Notes: generated by a model not told the origin, from the sequence alone. A stretch of DNA of 33,027 bases from CAYWXV01 sp964462535 (GCA_964462535.1 CAYWXV010000029.1:1-33027); one strand, 5' to 3'. Numbered from the stretch's first letter, positions 6,688 through 14,672 are shown. Made by a program: numbers and translations.

Positions 6688-8285
6688 CGGAACCTACAAT
6701 GCGTCACTCTCCCACTATGCCTACAACGCGCGCAACCGATCTTCGTCTTGCCGAACTGATGGCTGCCCTCTCTATCGCCACCGATCTCGGAATGGGACAG
6801 CCGATGGAGTATGCGATGACATCGTGCATCGTTGCGGTTCGCCTTGGGGAGGCGGCTGGGTTGAGCGATGCCGAGTTGCGTGACGTCTACTACGAGGCTC
6901 TTCTGCGCTACATCGGTTGTAACGCCGATACCTACTGGGCGGCCTCGATCGTCGGTGACGAGCTTGATCTTCGCACAGACTTCGCAAAGATCGATTTCGC
7001 TGACACCCGACGAGTACTCCGAGCGCTGCTGCGTCATATGCGCCAGGCCAATGTCGGAGCCAATGCGGCCGAGATGGCGCAGGCGTTGGGAGAGGGCCTC
7101 TCGCAGATTCCGATATGGACGAACAGCTTCTTCCCAGGTCATTGTGAGGTTGCGAAGCGCCTGGCTACACGCATGGGATTCCCTGAGAGCTTCGTGCAGA
7201 CTGTCGGCCAGCTCTATGCGCGCTGGGATGGGCACGGTGTTCCTGCGCTGAAGGGGGAGGAGATATCACCGGCGATGCTGGTCGTGACGTTGGCGCACGA
7301 TGCGGTAACGTTCCATCGGCTTGGGGGCGTGGCAGCGGCAACGTCAACCATTCGAAAACGACGTGGAGGTGCTCACTCACCAGAACTTGTCGATCTGTTT
7401 TGCACGCGCGCCGATCAATTGATGGCGGGGTTGGATGCGGAACCAACCTGGCAGGCGGTCCTTGACCTGGAACCTGGTCATCAACAAACATTGACCGAGG
7501 AGGAGTTCGACCACGCCTGCGAGGCGATCGCGGACTACTCCGACATCAAATCGCCCTACTTCCTCAATCACTCGCGCAACGTTGCCGAGCTGGCCGGGCG
7601 TGCTGCCGAACGGTGTGGCTTGCCCGCGAGCGACGTCACGCTTGCGCGTCGCGCGGGTTACCTGCACGACGTCGGCAAGGTCGGGATAAGCGCCGGGCTT
7701 TGGGGAAAGGAGGGGGACCTGAGCGAGCGCGAATGGGAGAAGGTCCGTCTGCACCCGTACTACACCGAACGCATTCTGTCGCGCGCTCCAGCACTTTCGC
7801 GGATTGGATCCGTGGCTGCCGTTCATCATGAACGCCTCGACGGGTCGGGATACTACAGGGGCATCAACGGTTCAATGCTCTCTCCCATTGCCCGCATTCT
7901 GGCAGCTGCGAATCGATATTGCGCGCTGACGGAGCGTCGGTCCCACAGACCACCCTACACCCCCGACGAAGCGGCCGAGGAATTGAAGGGAGACGTGCGA
8001 GCCGGCCGCCTTGACAGTGAGGCCGTCGCGGCCGTACTGAACTGCGCCGGACATCGCGCGGCCTTCGCCAGGAAGGAGCTTGTAAGCGGCCTCAGCGAGC
8101 GGGAAGTCGAGGTGCTTCGTCTGGTAGCGCGAGGCGGGACGATGAAGCAGATTGCGGCGGATCTCTTCATCTCCGTCAAGACTGTGGATCGCCACATTCA
8201 GAATATCTACTCCAAGATCAACGTCTCCACGCGCGCTGCCGCCACTCTGTATGCAATGGAGAACAATCTTCTGGTTGATGGCTGA
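6684..8285 (+). CDS. Tandem HD / HD-GYP phosphohydrolase with C-terminal LuxR HTH
   Basis: A 533-residue signalling protein. Residues about 20-215 look like a degenerate HD-GYP domain: they keep the LYARWDGHGVPALKGEEIS element but lack a clear HD pair. Residues about 275-460 form the better-preserved domain with HSRNVAELAGRAAE, LHDVGKVG (HD at 328-329) and HHERLDGSGYYRG (381-393, Tyr replacing the Pro of GYP). The usual metal-binding Asp of the ADxYDAL motif is Asn here (AANRYCAL, 408-415). The C-terminus (about 468-530) is a LuxR-type HTH, LSEREVEVLRLVARGG...TVDRHIQNIYSKI. The domain order suggests a transcription factor controlled by a phosphodiesterase-like sensor for a cyclic nucleotide. 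Activity on c-di-GMP is not assured given the substitutions. ATG overlaps the preceding stop. Confidence 0.9.
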   Translation: MTEPTMRHSPTMPTTRATDLRLAELMAALSIATDLGMGQPMEYAMTSCIVAVRLGEAAGLSDAELRDVYYEALLRYIGCNADTYWAASIVGDELDLRTDFAKIDFADTRRVLRALLRHMRQANVGANAAEMAQALGEGLSQIPIWTNSFFPGHCEVAKRLATRMGFPESFVQTVGQLYARWDGHGVPALKGEEISPAMLVVTLAHDAVTFHRLGGVAAATSTIRKRRGGAHSPELVDLFCTRADQLMAGLDAEPTWQAVLDLEPGHQQTLTEEEFDHACEAIADYSDIKSPYFLNHSRNVAELAGRAAERCGLPASDVTLARRAGYLHDVGKVGISAGLWGKEGDLSEREWEKVRLHPYYTERILSRAPALSRIGSVAAVHHERLDGSGYYRGINGSMLSPIARILAAANRYCALTERRSHRPPYTPDEAAEELKGDVRAGRLDSEAVAAVLNCAGHRAAFARKELVSGLSEREVEVLRLVARGGTMKQIAADLFISVKTVDRHIQNIYSKINVSTRAAATLYAMENNLLVDG

Positions 8286-8476
8286 TAGTCGGCCCCTGGC
8301 GGTTTTCCCCAGCCCCCAGAATGGGGAATACTCCCGATGCCACCGCCGATCCAGCACGCTAACTTTGCACTCACAATATCAACGTCAGTGGCGCCAACAG
8401 TGACGGGTTGATGAATACTACATCGAGCGCCGATCGTGAGACATCGATCGGCGGTCACAACCCAGGAGCACGGATC

Positions 8477-8875
8477 ATGAATCAGGCAGAACAGAACGCC
8501 GACGTCATTCGCCGCGGATATGCAGCCTTCAACGCTTCGGACATCCAGGCCCTCACGGAAATCTTCGACGAGAACGCATCGTGGCACACGCCCGGGAAAA
8601 GCCCGATTGCCGGTGACAACGTGGGGCGTGAGGCCACCTTCACGCAATTCGGTAGGTACGTTGGCGAGACCGACGGCACATTCAAGGCCACGTTGAAGAC
8701 AGTCGTCGCCAACGACGATGGGAGCGTGGTCGGCATTCACCACAACTCCGGAACACGAGGGGGCAAACAGCTCGATGTCGACTGCTGCATCGTCTTCCAG
8801 GTCAAGGACGGAAGGGTGGTTGAGGGCAGAGAACACTTCTATGACCTGGGTGCCTGGGACGAGTTCTGGTCGTAA
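8477..8875 (+). CDS. SnoaL-like / ketosteroid-isomerase-like protein
   Basis: A 132-residue NTF2-fold protein. It opens with the helix NADVIRRGYAAFNASDIQAL, then TEIFDENASWHTPGKSPIAGDNVG, a second helix and the curved sheet ending VDCCIVFQVKDGRVVEGREHFYDLGAWDEFW, a standard SnoaL-like arrangement. ATG at 8477 is chosen because AGGAG (8464-8468) lies eight bases upstream; an in-frame ATG at 8408 would add an unconserved leader. It is the second NTF2-fold gene in the window (compare 3785-4219), but the two differ enough to belong to different subfamilies. Its substrate is unknown. Confidence 0.87.
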   Translation: MNQAEQNADVIRRGYAAFNASDIQALTEIFDENASWHTPGKSPIAGDNVGREATFTQFGRYVGETDGTFKATLKTVVANDDGSVVGIHHNSGTRGGKQLDVDCCIVFQVKDGRVVEGREHFYDLGAWDEFWS

Positions 8876-8982
8876 CCCTCCAGATGCTCAGCGATCCAAA
8901 CGCGCAGAAAGGCCAGACGTTGCCGCGGCGCAGGGACTCCAAACACGGTGGAGTCCTTGCGCTTGTGGATTGAGCCGTGCAT
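8839..8982 (-). CDS. Possible 47-residue small ORF, unverified
   Basis: The only minus-strand frame that struck me as protein-like: it reads MHGSIHKRKDSTVFGVPAPR and continues RLAFLRVWIAEHLEG, an amphipathic helix. It starts at ATG 8982 and ends by overlapping the 3' end of the SnoaL-like gene by 37 bases. No good SD and no family is recognised. It also covers a strong hairpin (8928-8962), which could by itself explain sequence constraint here. Treat as a weak candidate. Confidence 0.15.
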   Translation of the reverse strand: MHGSIHKRKDSTVFGVPAPRQRLAFLRVWIAEHLEGYDQNSSQAPRS

Positions 8983-9182
8983 CAGCTTCTTGCCGATCCC
9001 GCTTCAGTCCTCCTTCTGCCCACTTCGGCGAAAACATGGTGCCTGAAACGGTTGCGTAGCATTGCGCGATACGACAGATTGCGGCGAGTGGCAGCGTAGA
9101 ATTGCATCCGGGCACGATTGTGTCGACACCAGACACCTCGTGCCACACGTTCCTACCATTCCGTACCTCTCTCTCCCAGCCC
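8876..9182. other. Intergenic region with a strong hairpin
   Basis: This stretch of 307 bases lies between the SnoaL-like gene and the DUF2652 gene. It contains the 14-bp hairpin at 8928-8962 and the start of a weak minus-strand ORF. The rest, including the 120 bases before the DUF2652 start, shows no recognisable gene or SD. Confidence 0.6.
8928..8962 (+). terminator. 14-bp hairpin downstream of SnoaL-like gene
   Basis: The arms GCGCAGGGACTCCA (8928-8941) and TGGAGTCCTTGCGC (8949-8962) pair over 14 positions with a single G-T wobble around a seven-base loop. It begins 52 bases after the SnoaL-like stop. No T-run follows, so termination is inferred from position and stability only. Confidence 0.45.
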
Positions 9183-10280
9183 ATGGCCACCTCCCCGGCG
9201 CTCCTCTTCATACCAGACATCAGCGGATTCACGCAGTTTGTGAAGGCGACGGACATCGCGCACAGCCAACACATCATCGAGGAGTTGCTCGAGGCGGTAA
9301 TCGAGGCAAACGAGATCGGTCTTGAGGTCAGCGAGTTGGAGGGGGACGCAATCCTGTTCTTTCGGTTTGGCGCGCCGCCAACCCCAGACGAGCTGTTTCG
9401 ACAGGTCCGCAGGATGTTTGTGGATTTCCACAGCCACCTTCGTCTCTACGAACGACAGAGAATCTGCCAGTGTGGTGCATGCACCGCCGCTCAGAGCCTC
9501 ACTCTGAAGGTCGTTGCCCACTATGCGGAGGTAACGGAGAGCCGCATCAAGGAGCATGTCAAACTCTTCGGACCGGATCTGATAACCGTTCATCGACTTC
9601 TCAAGAACGACATTCCTCATCACGAGTATATCCTGGTCACTACCGGACTGACCGACAACTGGCCAGACGGTGCGATGCCTGAATGGGGAATGACTCAGCC
9701 GGGGATACAGGACTACGATATCGGAACGGTCGAGTATCAGTTCGCCGCGCTCGCACCATTGCGCGACCAGATTCCAGAGCCACACCCGCCCGACTTCAGC
9801 ATCGACGGCGCCAGAAAACTTCTCTTTCGCTGCGAGCAGGAGATTGAGGCTCCGATTGATCTCGTCTTTGACTCGACAACCGACTTGTCGAGAAGGGTAT
9901 ACTGGATGGAGGGGGCGAAGAGGGTGGAGCTTCTTAACGGAGATCTCAACCGCGTCGGCACGAAGCACCGATGTATCGTGGAGAAGAACAACCCGATAAT
10001 GGTGACCAGCGGAACCGAGCGATCGGATACCGCTGTCTCTCTTGCTGAAACTGACGACCGCAAGACGGTCTGCAGCGTCTACACGCTCACGAAGGAAGGG
10101 GAGCAGAGAACGCGTCTTTCGATCGACGGCTTCGTGAAGGATAGTTTTCCGTTGAAAGTGATCATCAAATTCCTGCTTGGCAAGAAATTGACGACCCGAT
10201 TTCAGAAATCAAGCGAAAATCTGAAGCGCTACTGTGAGGAGCGATTCCTACGGGAGCAGACGGAATCAAACCCAGACTGA
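9183..10280 (+). CDS. DUF2652 class III cyclase-like domain fused to an SRPBCC domain
   Basis: A 365-residue two-domain protein. The N-terminal part (about 7-195) is a DUF2652 domain related to class III nucleotide cyclases: it begins FIPDISGFTQFV and contains LEGDAILFFRF, giving both metal-binding Asp residues (12 and 55). The usual Asn-x3-Arg pair is incomplete: Arg138 in DLITVHRLL is present, but the Asn position holds Ile134. A CQCGAC cluster (95-100) could bind metal. The C-terminal part (about 210-350) is an SRPBCC/polyketide-cyclase-like lipid-binding fold (LLFRCEQEIEAPIDLVFD onward). ATG at 9183 fits the domain start; the leader upstream is C-rich without SD. The next gene starts six bases after its stop, implying an operon. 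Cyclase activity is doubtful. Confidence 0.87.
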   Translation: MATSPALLFIPDISGFTQFVKATDIAHSQHIIEELLEAVIEANEIGLEVSELEGDAILFFRFGAPPTPDELFRQVRRMFVDFHSHLRLYERQRICQCGACTAAQSLTLKVVAHYAEVTESRIKEHVKLFGPDLITVHRLLKNDIPHHEYILVTTGLTDNWPDGAMPEWGMTQPGIQDYDIGTVEYQFAALAPLRDQIPEPHPPDFSIDGARKLLFRCEQEIEAPIDLVFDSTTDLSRRVYWMEGAKRVELLNGDLNRVGTKHRCIVEKNNPIMVTSGTERSDTAVSLAETDDRKTVCSVYTLTKEGEQRTRLSIDGFVKDSFPLKVIIKFLLGKKLTTRFQKSSENLKRYCEERFLREQTESNPD

Positions 10281-10286
10281 GATGCA

Positions 10287-10718
10287 ATGGCAACACTCGA
10301 ACGCGCAATCGAAATGGCAGCCCGCGCCCATGCCACACAACGAGACAAGGCTAACCAGCCCTACATTCTTCATCCCCTTCGTCTGATGTTCGCCGTGACT
10401 ACGCTCCACGAGCAAATGGCGGCGGTACTGCATGATATCGTCGAGGACACGCCAGTTACCTTCGCAGATCTGGAGGGCGAGGGATTCCCCGGCGAGGTCG
10501 TTAACGCGGTGCGTGCGCTGACAAAGAATCCGGGTGAGTCAAGGATAGAGGCGGCTCGCAGGGCGGCGGCAGATCCCATTGCGCGGATCGTGAAGCTGGC
10601 CGATGTCGCCGATAACATGAATCTCGCCCGTATCCCATCACCAACCGAGAAGGACCACGCACGCCTGTTGGAGTATGAGCAGGTGCGTGCGATTCTGTTG
10701 GGAGGAGGAGCGGACTAG
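10287..10718 (+). CDS. Small RelA/SpoT-type HD hydrolase (MESH1/SAH-like)
   Basis: A 143-residue single HD domain of the RelA/SpoT hydrolase type, the size of small alarmone hydrolases. It shows PYILHPLRL (His29), the HD pair and following acidic residues in VLHDIVEDT (49-55), and KLADVADNMN with Asp106. The four metal ligands expected from MESH1-type enzymes are therefore in place, arguing for manganese-dependent removal of the 3' pyrophosphate of (p)ppGpp or a related nucleotide. No synthetase, TGS or ACT domain is present. The start lies six bases after the DUF2652 gene stop, and the two are likely one transcript. Family relatives also include dephosphorylating enzymes of other nucleotides, so alarmone specificity is inferred. 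Confidence 0.87.
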   Translation: MATLERAIEMAARAHATQRDKANQPYILHPLRLMFAVTTLHEQMAAVLHDIVEDTPVTFADLEGEGFPGEVVNAVRALTKNPGESRIEAARRAAADPIARIVKLADVADNMNLARIPSPTEKDHARLLEYEQVRAILLGGGAD

Positions 10719-11125
10719 TACGGGCGTGCCATATGATGGCCTGAGTTCTCAAACATGACGCCTGCTGCTCGTGAGATCATCACCTGGCACGTGTCATCCA
10801 GATGGCTGCACGCACCCGCATAGCCATGTCACGTCTCCCCAGCGGCTTTTCGTTTCCTATTCGGCGACGCGTGTCGTTCTGCGAAACAGACCCCGATAGG
10901 GAAAAGAGATTGCGGTCTTCTCTGTCGGTCTGGTTCAACGACGATGATTCGATCCGGCCCGCGCAAATGAGCTACGGTAGTGGGTGGTTGCGATCCACGC
11001 GACGCGAAGTATTGAATACACGATGTCAACCCCAATCTGGAAGGTCACTGCTGACGCGCTTGGCGAATCGATTCTGGAGTGCATCGTCGGAGATGGCATG
11101 ATCGCGTAGATCCGGCACAATAGTC
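10719..11125. other. Intergenic region with a possible leader ORF
   Basis: This stretch of 407 bases lies before the membrane cyclase gene. A 28-codon frame at 11023-11109 (ATG to TAG) reads MSTPIWKVTADALGESILEC and then IVGDGMIA, which is protein-like, but it has no clear SD and matches nothing I know. It could be a leader peptide or a remnant of a lost gene. Nothing else is recognisable. Confidence 0.4.
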
Positions 11126-12151
11126 ATGAGAGCATACACACGTCGCAGACTGCTGGCATCGCTGAAACTTGGGTTGGCCACGATCCCAATCACTGCGGTC
11201 GTAGTATTGGTCACCGGTCTGAAGCTGGTGCCGGGGCCGTTCTTGTTCGGCTTTGCAACCGGATGTGCCGTCGGAATCACCGAGCTGTTTCTTTTCAAAC
11301 GATGGCTCACCAACCTGTCATTTCTGGCTCATTTGGTCGTCAAGTCGATCTTGTTCATCGGCCTGATGTACGCGCTGTTTGCAGCGCTAAACGTCCTTGA
11401 CGTTTTGTTGGAACATGTCAGCTGGAGTCAGTACCTCACGGTTCTCACTCAATCCAACACGCTGATCGCTGCCGGGGCCACGTATCTCATCATCGTCTTT
11501 CTGCTTTTCGTCGTTCAATTGGACAGGCTCCTCGGTCCCGGAGTCCTTCTTCGGTACATGACCGGGAGGTATCATCGTCCCCGACGTGAACAGCGGGTGT
11601 TTATGTTTCTCGATCTGAAGGGCTCCACCCACCTGGCCGACCAGATGGATCCCGATCGGTATTTCGACTTTCTGCATCACTACTTCGCCGAAATGTCAGA
11701 GCCGATACTGGAGACCAACGCGGAGATCTACCAGTATGTCGGCGACGAAATCGTGCTGACCTGGCCGATGAGGAGAGGCCTGACGGAGGCGAGCTGTGTT
11801 CGCGCTTTCTTCCTGATTCACGATCAGATTGGCCGTCGCAAGCAGTTCTTCCATGAGACATACGGCGTCGTGCCGGAGTTCAAGGCCGGTCTCCATGCGG
11901 GTGAAGTGATCACCGCCCAGATCGGCGAGCTTAAGAAGGAGATCGTGTACAACGGCGATGTCCTGAACACAACCGCCCGGATTCAATCTCTGTGCAACTC
12001 TATGGGAGAGAGGCTCCTGGTATCCACCGAACTCGTTCGACAGCTTTCTCTTGGTTCCGAATACGTCGTGCGAGACCTCGGGTCGGTCGCCCTCCGGGGC
12101 AAAGCAGACAAGCTGGAGCTTTCGGCGGTTGGTCTGACCGTTCCCGGTTAG
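11126..12151 (+). CDS. Membrane class III adenylate/guanylate cyclase
   Basis: A 341-residue protein with about four membrane helices in the first 135 residues (around 14-31, 38-55, 67-90 and 112-131), followed by a cytosolic class III nucleotide cyclase catalytic domain (about 155-335). The first metal Asp is in FMFLDLKGSTHLAD (Asp163) and the second in YQYVGDEIVLTW (Asp207). The transition-state pair Asn281 and Arg285 lies in VLNTTARIQ, so the domain appears catalytically competent. This architecture fits a membrane-anchored synthase of cAMP or cGMP; nucleotide preference cannot be read safely. ATG at 11126 is used; no clear SD is visible. A 150-bp dispersed repeat begins eight bases after the stop. 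Confidence 0.9.
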   Translation: MRAYTRRRLLASLKLGLATIPITAVVVLVTGLKLVPGPFLFGFATGCAVGITELFLFKRWLTNLSFLAHLVVKSILFIGLMYALFAALNVLDVLLEHVSWSQYLTVLTQSNTLIAAGATYLIIVFLLFVVQLDRLLGPGVLLRYMTGRYHRPRREQRVFMFLDLKGSTHLADQMDPDRYFDFLHHYFAEMSEPILETNAEIYQYVGDEIVLTWPMRRGLTEASCVRAFFLIHDQIGRRKQFFHETYGVVPEFKAGLHAGEVITAQIGELKKEIVYNGDVLNTTARIQSLCNSMGERLLVSTELVRQLSLGSEYVVRDLGSVALRGKADKLELSAVGLTVPG

Positions 12152-12158
12152 TCCCCCA

Positions 12159-12309
12159 GGAGGCTGTTGAAACGGGCCCGATCTCTGCGTTGCGCTCCTC
12201 ATCGGTCACCGCGGCGTCCCTCCGGTACGCATCATACCCTCGTCGTTGCGCACCTTGACCACGCGCGATCTGAGCAGCCTCTTGACCTGAGAGTTATTCA
12301 ACAGTCTCC
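12159..12309 (+). repeat. Dispersed ~150-bp repeat with terminal inverted repeats, copy 1
   Basis: A 151-bp element bounded by GGAGGCTGTTGAA (12159-12171) and TTCAACAGTCTCC (12297-12309), inverted repeats with one mismatch. Its interior (GATCTCTGCG, CGCTCCT, CGGTCAC, GCGGCGT, CCTCCGGT, CACCTTGACC, GCGCGATCTGA) is matched in order by a second copy at 29093-29242, in the same orientation. It carries no ORF of its own. It lies directly after the membrane cyclase gene. It looks like a small non-autonomous or 3'-end intergenic repeat of the MITE/REP kind. Confidence 0.85.
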
Positions 12310-12381
12310 TGGCTTCGTCAGCTGGTGAATTCCCACCATCGGCTTAGTTTGCGGCCCATCTCCAAACCCACTCCTCGCTTG

Positions 12382-13053
12382 ATGGAAACGATCGACGTAC
12401 AGAGCGACGCATCCTCGTCATACTATTCGCAGGTTCGTTACGATGTCCTCCAGATGCTCCCCGCTGGCGTGAAGCGTGTGTTGGATGTGGGATGCGGGAG
12501 TGGCGCAACCGGAGCCGAGGCCAGGAAGGAGTTCGGTCTGGAAGAGATCATCGGAATCGAATATAACCCGGACGTTGCTGAACTCGCGCGGACGCGTCTG
12601 GATCAAGTTCTCGTCGGGGATATCGAGTCCATTGAACTACCATTTCCGCCCGGCTACTTCGATGCAATCATGTGTGCGGATGTGCTTGAGCACACACGCG
12701 ACCCCTGGGCCGTACTCCGCCGGCTCCGTCCACTACTCTCGGATACCGCGTCTCTGGTAATCAGCGTGCCGAACATCGGGTATCTGCCAGTCGTGCTCAA
12801 GATCGTCTTCGATCGTTTCGAATACGCACCGCATGGGGTACTCGACCGTGGACATCTTCGCTTCTTCACGCGTCATACGGTTATAGATATGCTGAACACG
12901 ACCGGCTTCGTTGTAGACAAAGTCGAGGCGAACCGTGGGAGAGGTTGGAAGGCGATGCTGGTGTCGATAGGTTCGCTTGGACTCCTGCATTCCACGAACA
13001 TCATCCAGCATCGTGTTCGTGCCCACAAGAAATTTGAGAGTTCGGCTTTGTGA
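12382..13053 (+). CDS. Class I SAM-dependent methyltransferase
   Basis: A 223-residue Methyltransf_23/11-type enzyme. Motif I is VKRVLDVGCGSGATG, with an acidic end of strand 2 in IIGIEYNPDVAELARTRL. Motif II/III follows as GYFDAIMCADVLEHTRDPWAVLRRLRPLL, then LVISVPNIGYLPVVL and a C-terminal HLRFFTRHTVIDMLNTTGF. The H-x-R-F-F-T pattern is common in methyltransferases acting on sugars, lipids or quinone-like substrates and in those of polysaccharide loci, but no such genes are adjacent. ATG at 12382 is preferred to the in-frame GTG at 12325, because the extra 19 residues are not protein-like. The upstream repeat ends 72 bases before it. Confidence 0.87.
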   Translation: METIDVQSDASSSYYSQVRYDVLQMLPAGVKRVLDVGCGSGATGAEARKEFGLEEIIGIEYNPDVAELARTRLDQVLVGDIESIELPFPPGYFDAIMCADVLEHTRDPWAVLRRLRPLLSDTASLVISVPNIGYLPVVLKIVFDRFEYAPHGVLDRGHLRFFTRHTVIDMLNTTGFVVDKVEANRGRGWKAMLVSIGSLGLLHSTNIIQHRVRAHKKFESSAL

Positions 13054-13116
13054 CCAAGTCGAAATGCGAGCGCGAATCGTAGTTCGATCTTCCAGCCACC
13101 AACCACGTCCTATGCC

Positions 13117-13464
13117 ATGAGCACGCACCATACAATCGACTACATCGAATTCACCGTTGACGACCTTGTTCGGGCAAAAGCATTCTACAGCGATGCGTTC
13201 GGATGGACGTTTAACGACTACGGAACCGACTACGCTGGCATTCGGTCGGGAGAGGGTGAGATTGGCGGGCTCCATCAGACCGAAGACCTGCGCCAGGGTG
13301 GACCGCTGGTCGTTCTTTACTCCGCCGATCTGGAGACCTCACTTGCCGCCGTTCGCTCGGCCGGAGGTACGATCCTGAAGGATCCATTTTCGTTTCCGGG
13401 TGGTCGTCGCTTCCATTTTTCGGACCCAAGTGGCAACGAGCTTGCCGTCTGGTCGAACTCGTAG
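13117..13464 (+). CDS. VOC-superfamily protein
   Basis: A 115-residue single VOC module. It opens with HTIDYIEFTVDDLVRAKAFYSDAFGWTFNDYG, the classic first half, continues with YAGIRSGEGEIGGLH, and the second half ends with PGGRRFHFSDPSGNELAVWS. A glutamate near the C-terminus (GNELAVW) and the N-terminal Asp/Glu pattern are as in many glyoxalase-like proteins of the 'predicted enzyme related to lactoylglutathione lyase' group. ATG at 13117 follows a C-rich leader without SD. It is the second VOC protein in the window and is more typical than the one at 4450. The substrate is unknown. Confidence 0.88.
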   Translation: MSTHHTIDYIEFTVDDLVRAKAFYSDAFGWTFNDYGTDYAGIRSGEGEIGGLHQTEDLRQGGPLVVLYSADLETSLAAVRSAGGTILKDPFSFPGGRRFHFSDPSGNELAVWSNS

Positions 13465-13567
13465 GCGCACACTCGCGTCTGCCGCTGTCTGCAATGAGTC
13501 CAGTGAATCGTTGAAGTGCTTTTGATCCTTACGCCGAGATGAATCGGCGCACCCTGGGAGGTTGCCG

Positions 13568-14377
13568 GTGCAGGAAATGGAGAATCACTACATCCCGGGC
13601 GCTGAAGCCTCGCGGCTGTCCCACGGAAGCGGACGGCTGGAGTGGCTGCGCACAATCGATGTGATTGAGCGCGTTCTTCCTCCACCGCCGGCCGTCGTCC
13701 TGGACGTTGGCGGAGGACCGGGCGCCTATGCCCTCCCGCTTGCGCGCCGGGGATATCGTACGCATCTCATCGATCTTATACCTCTGCATGTCACGGAGGC
13801 GTCCGAGGCTGCCAGCCAGCAACCCGACCGTCCGCTTGCATCCGCCACAGTTGGCGATGCCCGCCAACTGTCGTTTGAAGACGCATCCGCAGATGCAGTT
13901 CTCCTTCTTGGCCCGCTCTACCATCTCACGGAGACAAGCGACAGGATGCAGGCGCTTTCCGAGGCGCACCGCGTGCTGCGACCTGGTGGCGTGCTGGTAG
14001 CTGCTGCGATATCGCGGTATGCATCGATGTGTGACGGGCTCCTCCAGGGGTACTTGAATGACCCGGCGTTCGAGGCGATTGTGGAGCGCGATCTGAGTGA
14101 GGGCCAGCATCGCAACGAGATGGAACGACCAGAGTGGTTCACCACGGCCTACTTCCACAAACCTGCTGACCTTGCCAACGAAGTCGGGCGCTCCGGATTC
14201 GAGCTGGACACTCTTGTTGGCGTCGAGGGACCAGCGTGGCTCATGAGCAGCCTTGACGACTGGCTGCGAACCGAGGAGACCACTTCGATTCTGCTTCGTG
14301 CGCTCCGGCGCATCGAGGCGGAACCCGATTTACTTGGCGCGAGTTCCCATCTGATCGCGGTAGGGTACAGGAGGTAG
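13568..14377 (+). CDS. Class I SAM-dependent methyltransferase
   Basis: A 269-residue methyltransferase. After an N-terminal helix region (ENHYIPGAEASRLSHGSGRLEWLRTIDVIERVL), motif I is VVLDVGGGPGAYALPLARRGYRTHLIDLIPLHV, then an ATVGDARQLSFEDASADAVLLLGPLYHLTE stretch containing the post-II 'LGPLYHL' signature, and HRVLRPGGVLVAAAISRYAS. The C-terminus ends SSHLIAVGYRR. This pattern matches a common group of bacterial small-molecule methyltransferases. GTG at 13568 lies six bases after GGGAGG (13556-13561) and is preferred; TTG at 13562 and ATG at 13577 are alternatives. It stands apart from the neighbouring genes by about 100 and 295 bases. The substrate is unknown. Confidence 0.88.
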   Translation: MQEMENHYIPGAEASRLSHGSGRLEWLRTIDVIERVLPPPPAVVLDVGGGPGAYALPLARRGYRTHLIDLIPLHVTEASEAASQQPDRPLASATVGDARQLSFEDASADAVLLLGPLYHLTETSDRMQALSEAHRVLRPGGVLVAAAISRYASMCDGLLQGYLNDPAFEAIVERDLSEGQHRNEMERPEWFTTAYFHKPADLANEVGRSGFELDTLVGVEGPAWLMSSLDDWLRTEETTSILLRALRRIEAEPDLLGASSHLIAVGYRR

Positions 14378-14672
14378 GGCGAGATTGGATCACGCGAGCG
14401 AACACACGCACGTGCCCTGTGAGCTTGTTCCGGCCGCGAATCACGACCTGTCGGGGAATCACAGGAAAGGCCTGGACGTGGCGCGCCAGATCCCTTCAGC
14501 GAAATGCGGCAAACAGAGTCGAGACGTGGTCCAGCACCCACCGAGTCGACAAGAGGGGATGGGCCTTGCGCCTCAACAATTACGCGTATGAAGGCCGAGT
14601 CGAGATTTGTGCCCAGGTCTATGTTCACAAGGAATCAGTTCAGCTCAGTCAACTTCGCAACCCCCCACAACC

